Source: an uncultured Lachnospiraceae bacterium
GTDB lineage: Bacteria; Bacillota; Clostridia; Lachnospirales; Lachnospiraceae
Direction of reading: 5' to 3'
NCBI GenBank assembly: GCA_905235415.1
Contig: CAJOKX010000009.1
Location: 1-35,776, forward strand
DNA length: 35,776 nt
Shown here: positions 32,574 through 35,776 of the stretch, one piece after another
Layout of the letters: each line of letters begins with the position of its first letter
How positions within the stretch are numbered: position 1 is the stretch's first letter
Made by a program: the position numbers and the translations under genes
Notes under the pieces: generated by a model
What the model was told of the DNA's origin: nothing
Seen by the model: only the letters and a program-made list of their open reading frames with translations
Databases searched by the model: none

Positions 32574-34415
32574 TCACTGCTGCAGATCGTCATGCACAGA
32601 ACCGACCGCATCCGGATCCTGCTGCGTCAGCGTCCCGCCCGATACCTTGTAGATCCGGCTGCACAGCTTCAAAACAGCGCTCCTGTGTGTTGTTACCAGC
32701 ACAGTCCTGCGCGGGTCACTGCGCATGATATTCTTAAGCACCATCTCCTGCGTGTGATTATCCAGCGCCGAAGTCGCCTCATCCAGAAGCAGCACCGGTG
32801 CGCCGCGAAGGATCGCCCTCGCAATCGCAATCCTCTGCGCCTGTCCTTCTGAAAGCCCGTGGCCGCGCTCTCCGAGCTTTGTCTTCACTCCGTCCGGAAG
32901 GGCTGATACAAACTCCCATGCGCAGGCAAGTTCCAGCGCCTGCCGGATCTCCGCATCCGAGGCGTCCTCCTTCACCATCCGGAGGTTCTCTTCCACTGTC
33001 CCGGCAAGGATCGAATTGCCCTGCGGCACATAGGAGAAGAACGCTCTCACGTCCGCATTCACATCCCATCCGGTTTCTTCCTGTCCCGGATCCGCAGATC
33101 CTGCCGGACAGAGCTTCACGCTTCCATTCTCCGGGAAGATCAGACCCAGGATCAGCCGCATCAGCGTTGTTTTCCCCGCTCCGCTCTCTCCGATCAGCGC
33201 CACGATCTCCCCCGGGTCTGCTCTCAGGCATCCGCCCTCAACCACGTCCCCGCGCTCATCATAGGCAAATTCCAGATCTTCAACACGAATCGAGAATCCC
33301 CTCTTAGCATATCTTTCCATCTCGCGCACGCTCTCCGGATCATGCCTTTCTCTGGGAAGCTCGGTCAGTTCGCGGATCCGGGACGCAGACACGGAGCTGC
33401 TGAGCATATTCGGGAAAATTCCGACCAGCGAATTGAAATGGCCCGACAGCTCTGATCTTTGCTGAAGGAACAGGGTCATCGTACCAAAGGAGATAGCGCC
33501 TGACCACAGACGCGCGAGGCAGTAGCCAAATGCAACAAGCGACACCACCGTACCGGTCAGGTTCGTAAATACATGCGCCTTGATATCAAACGCATTGCTC
33601 TTCAGCGTCGCCTCTTTGTACTTCTCCTGCTGACTGCGCATGCCGCGCCCGTACAGGTTCGCGATTCCGAAGCTCTTGATCGTATCCATATGATAGAACA
33701 CATCTGTTTCAAAAGCCATCACGTCGCTGGTGACTTCGCGAAGCCGCGTGCGGTAGTACCGCATCCTGCGCATGATAAACCGGCTTGCAAACAGAAGCAC
33801 AGGCGCACTGATCAGCGCGATCAGAGCCATCGTCGCATCATAGTAGAGGATGACGGCAAAGGATGCCAGAAATGAATACAGATCAATGATCAGCGTCGGA
33901 ATCCAGCTGACCGCATTGTTCGCGACCGTAGAGACATCTTCTGAAAAACGGTTCAGAAGATCCCCGTTTGCGTACGCACTCAGACTCTGCCAGTCGCTGT
34001 CCATGATCTTGTCGAAGATATCCGCCTGTATGTCATTGTTCACATACACATAGATCCTGGTGGAAATACGGCTCACCAGGCACGTAAACAGCAGGCTCAG
34101 CAGCATGCTGGATATCATCAGGAGCGCAAGAAGCCACAGCTGCTCCGTCTTTCTGCCCACAACGATATCGATCATGTACTTGCTCACGACAGCCGAAACA
34201 AGCCCCAGCGTCGACCCCGCAATGCCCATGATCGTATAGAGAACGATAATCTTCTTATATCGTTTGCTGTAGGAAAAGATCCACCGCCAGTCATCGATCA
34301 TCTCGCGGAAAGATCCATCCTCCCTGCGGTTCTTCATCTCCTGTACAAACTCTGAACGAAGAACCCGGTTCGCACCGGTATATTCAGTTGTGGAATCTTC
34401 ATTCCGCTTCCCCAT
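32574..34415 (-). CDS. ABC exporter half-transporter (permease-ATPase fusion)
   Basis: 613 residues. The membrane domain (about 50-335, six spans) starts after a cytoplasmic N-terminus. The ATPase domain shows Walker A GESGAGKT (409-416), signature LSEGQAQRIAIARA (521-534), Walker B VLLLDEATS (541-549) and His577 in TTHR. It should work as a homodimer, or with a second half-transporter not seen here, to export a lipid, peptide or drug. I chose the ATG at 34415, five bases after AGAGG; an upstream ATG at 34430 lacks a site. A gap of 24 bases to larB suggests co-transcription, but a functional link is not established. Confidence 0.93.
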   Translation of the reverse strand: MGKRNEDSTTEYTGANRVLRSEFVQEMKNRREDGSFREMIDDWRWIFSYSKRYKKIIVLYTIMGIAGSTLGLVSAVVSKYMIDIVVGRKTEQLWLLALLMISSMLLSLLFTCLVSRISTRIYVYVNNDIQADIFDKIMDSDWQSLSAYANGDLLNRFSEDVSTVANNAVSWIPTLIIDLYSFLASFAVILYYDATMALIALISAPVLLFASRFIMRRMRYYRTRLREVTSDVMAFETDVFYHMDTIKSFGIANLYGRGMRSQQEKYKEATLKSNAFDIKAHVFTNLTGTVVSLVAFGYCLARLWSGAISFGTMTLFLQQRSELSGHFNSLVGIFPNMLSSSVSASRIRELTELPRERHDPESVREMERYAKRGFSIRVEDLEFAYDERGDVVEGGCLRADPGEIVALIGESGAGKTTLMRLILGLIFPENGSVKLCPAGSADPGQEETGWDVNADVRAFFSYVPQGNSILAGTVEENLRMVKEDASDAEIRQALELACAWEFVSALPDGVKTKLGERGHGLSEGQAQRIAIARAILRGAPVLLLDEATSALDNHTQEMVLKNIMRSDPRRTVLVTTHRSAVLKLCSRIYKVSGGTLTQQDPDAVGSVHDDLQQ

Positions 34416-34586
34416 ACATACCTCTTTCATTGCTGTTTCAGTTCGGGAACGCCCCGGTCCTCTGCCCGCGCCGCGAGCGGTGCCCCGCACCCTCTTCCCT
34501 GCCCCAGCACTTCCTATCTTTATTCGTCTGATGCAAATTGTCAAGCCGCATCCGGCAGAACCATGCATCCGTTTTCATATTCCTAC

Positions 34587-34616
34587 TTGTGCTATAGGGT
34601 TCCATTCGGGTAGAAT
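34587..34616 (+). promoter_or_regulatory. Promoter of ddh
   Basis: TTGTGC (34587-34592) and TAGAAT (34611-34616) with an 18-base spacer, 43 bases before the start codon. Confidence 0.55.
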
Positions 34617-34659
34617 ATGCCTTGTGGGTAAGAATCAGATTATTCGGGAGGTATATCGA

Positions 34660-35634
34660 ATGAGTATCAGAATCGGAATCCTGGGATACGGCAATCTCGG
34701 CCGCGGCGTTGAGAAAGCTGTCTGTGCCAGCGATGATATGGAACTGACTGCAGTCTTTACCAGGCGCAGTCCCGAATCCGTGAAGACCGTCAGCGGCGCA
34801 AAAGTGCTGAGCGCAGACGCCCTTGCGGATATGAAAGACGACATTGACGTACTGGTCCTGTGCGGAGGCAGCGCTACGGATCTGCCGGTGCAGACGCCGA
34901 AGTACGCTTCCATGTTCAATGTAGTGGACAGCTTTGACACGCACGCCAACATCCCCTCTCATTTCGCGGCGGTGGATGCGGCGGCCGGCGCCGCCGGCAA
35001 GGTCGGCGTGATCTCCTGCGGATGGGATCCGGGCATGTTCTCGCTTGCACGCCTGTATTCGCACAGTGTCCTTCCGGACGGAAAGGACTATACATTCTGG
35101 GGAAGAGGCGTCTCCCAGGGACATTCCGATGCGATCCGCCGGATCGAGGGCGTCAGGGACGCGCGCCAGTATACCGTGCCGGTTGAAGAAGCGCTCGCCC
35201 AGGTACGCTCCGGAAGCAATCCTGAGCTTACCACCCGCCAGAAGCATACGCGCGAATGCTATGTCGTCGCCGAAGAAGGCGCAGACAAGGCAAGGATCGA
35301 GAAAGAGATCAAAGAGATGCCCAACTATTTCGCGGATTATGACACAACCGTGACGTTCATCTCCGAGGAAGAGATGAAGGCGTCTCACAATACGCTTCCG
35401 CACGGCGGCTCTGTCATCTATTCCGGACAGACCGGCGACAGCCATCACGTCATCGAATACAGCCTGAAGCTGGATTCCAATCCTGAATTCACTGGTTCCG
35501 TGATCGCTTCTGTCGCAAGAGCCGCATACCGCATGAACCGGGAGGGCATGTCCGGTGCGAAGACCATGTTCGATATCGCGCCGAAGTATCTCAGCCCACT
35601 GGACGATGCAGAACTCAGAGCGCATCTGCTGTAA
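34660..35634 (+). CDS. ddh: meso-Diaminopimelate D-dehydrogenase
   Basis: The NADPH-dependent enzyme that interconverts meso-diaminopimelate and tetrahydrodipicolinate plus ammonia, a one-step branch to lysine and wall DAP. It has 324 residues, the usual length. The nucleotide loop GILGYGNLGRG is at 6-16. Other family marks are LCGGSATDLPVQTP, NVVDSFDTHANIP, SCGWDPGMFSL and FWGRGVSQGHSDAIRRIEGV. The ATG at 34660 follows GGGAGGTATATCGA. The frame is open 90 codons upstream, but that part has no ribosome site and crosses the promoter. It is divergent from the ABC exporter and monocistronic. No terminator is clear before the end repeat. Confidence 0.96.
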   Translation: MSIRIGILGYGNLGRGVEKAVCASDDMELTAVFTRRSPESVKTVSGAKVLSADALADMKDDIDVLVLCGGSATDLPVQTPKYASMFNVVDSFDTHANIPSHFAAVDAAAGAAGKVGVISCGWDPGMFSLARLYSHSVLPDGKDYTFWGRGVSQGHSDAIRRIEGVRDARQYTVPVEEALAQVRSGSNPELTTRQKHTRECYVVAEEGADKARIEKEIKEMPNYFADYDTTVTFISEEEMKASHNTLPHGGSVIYSGQTGDSHHVIEYSLKLDSNPEFTGSVIASVARAAYRMNREGMSGAKTMFDIAPKYLSPLDDAELRAHLL

Positions 35635-35655
35635 AAGAATCCTCTGATCTCAGAA

Positions 35656-35776
35656 AACGTTACAGTTCACAGGCTTTCCTCCGACCTTCTGCATGGAGTT
35701 CTGTGGGCACAACTGAAAACCATAGGCAGCCGACTAAGCTTTGCGAGTTGCTGCAGCCACGGAAGCGACCACGCTT
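35656..35776 (+). repeat. Right copy of the imperfect inverted terminal repeat
   Basis: Non-coding sequence starting 22 bases after the ddh stop and running to the window edge. 35656-35673 is an exact inverted match of 101-118, and 35702-35720 matches 61-78 in reverse with one extra base. The outer part shares GCTTTGC and TGCAGCC blocks with the left copy. The inner spacers differ in length (28 and 22 bases). The pattern fits two diverged members of one repeat family. Confidence 0.7.

Noticed and set aside
31803-32852. A 349-codon plus-strand frame opposite larB and the ABC gene
   Set aside because: It covers two real genes on the other strand and shows no domain or start signal.
34438-35625. 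A 395-codon open frame opposite ddh
   Set aside because: Its sequence is a compositional mirror of ddh with no family motifs, and it also spans the ddh promoter.

Overview
The window reads like chromosomal DNA of an anaerobic, spore-forming member of the Clostridia, most likely Lachnospiraceae. Pointers to this are a GerW/YtfJ sporulation protein next to a DUF2953 protein, a DUF6465-type Lys/Ala-rich protein, the glgC-glgD pair, a meso-diaminopimelate dehydrogenase, and a zapA gene followed by a large U32 'peptidase' gene. Base composition is moderately GC-rich by eye. Most genes lie on the minus strand. Taxonomy is inferred from gene content only. The two window ends carry imperfect copies of one non-coding repeat in inverted orientation, so the window is probably a whole contig whose assembly stopped in a dispersed repeat.

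Left part (1-5900): a branched-chain amino acid ABC importer operon read leftward, livJ-livH-livM-livG-livF, with a good sigma-A-type promoter and a double hairpin after livJ. livF, the last gene, is split by a frameshift and also lacks the Gly of its PEGR motif. Upstream sits a monocistronic gene for a Lys/Ala-rich DUF6465-type protein, with its own promoter and terminator.

5997-15800: recG, the glycogen precursor genes glgC-glgD, a rightward citrate synthase gene, then (leftward) an endonuclease/exonuclease/phosphatase-fold membrane protein, a FakA/YloV-like DAK2 protein and an Asp23/Gls24 protein, divergent from rpmB. The old rpmB/asp23/fakA/recG cluster is recognisable but recG is separated from it by about 5.3 kb.

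15900-25713: ten closely spaced leftward genes: ruvA, ruvB, zapA, a U32-family gene, an FtsW/RodA-type SEDS protein, its partner class B PBP, a Nudix hydrolase, an unknown small protein, a DUF2953 protein and gerW. Junction recombination, division, wall synthesis and sporulation genes are therefore probably co-transcribed, at least in part.

25803-35634: a mixed segment. It has an orphan araD, divergent from a ROK-family sugar kinase that ends in a histone-H1-like Lys/Ala repeat tail; two unknown proteins; a tRNA-Gly(CCC) preceded by a non-coding stretch with an IS200/IS605-like bulged hairpin; a secreted GH25 lysozyme with a bacterial Ig-like domain; azlC-azlD (branched-chain amino acid exporter); larB; an ABC exporter half-transporter; and ddh.

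I see no complete mobile element, phage, CRISPR array or defence island. The most distinctive items are the H1-like tail fused to the ROK kinase, the damaged livF, the inverted end repeats, the possible IS605/omegaRNA-type remnant upstream of the tRNA, and the GH25/azlD convergent overlap whose only visible terminator lies beyond azlD.
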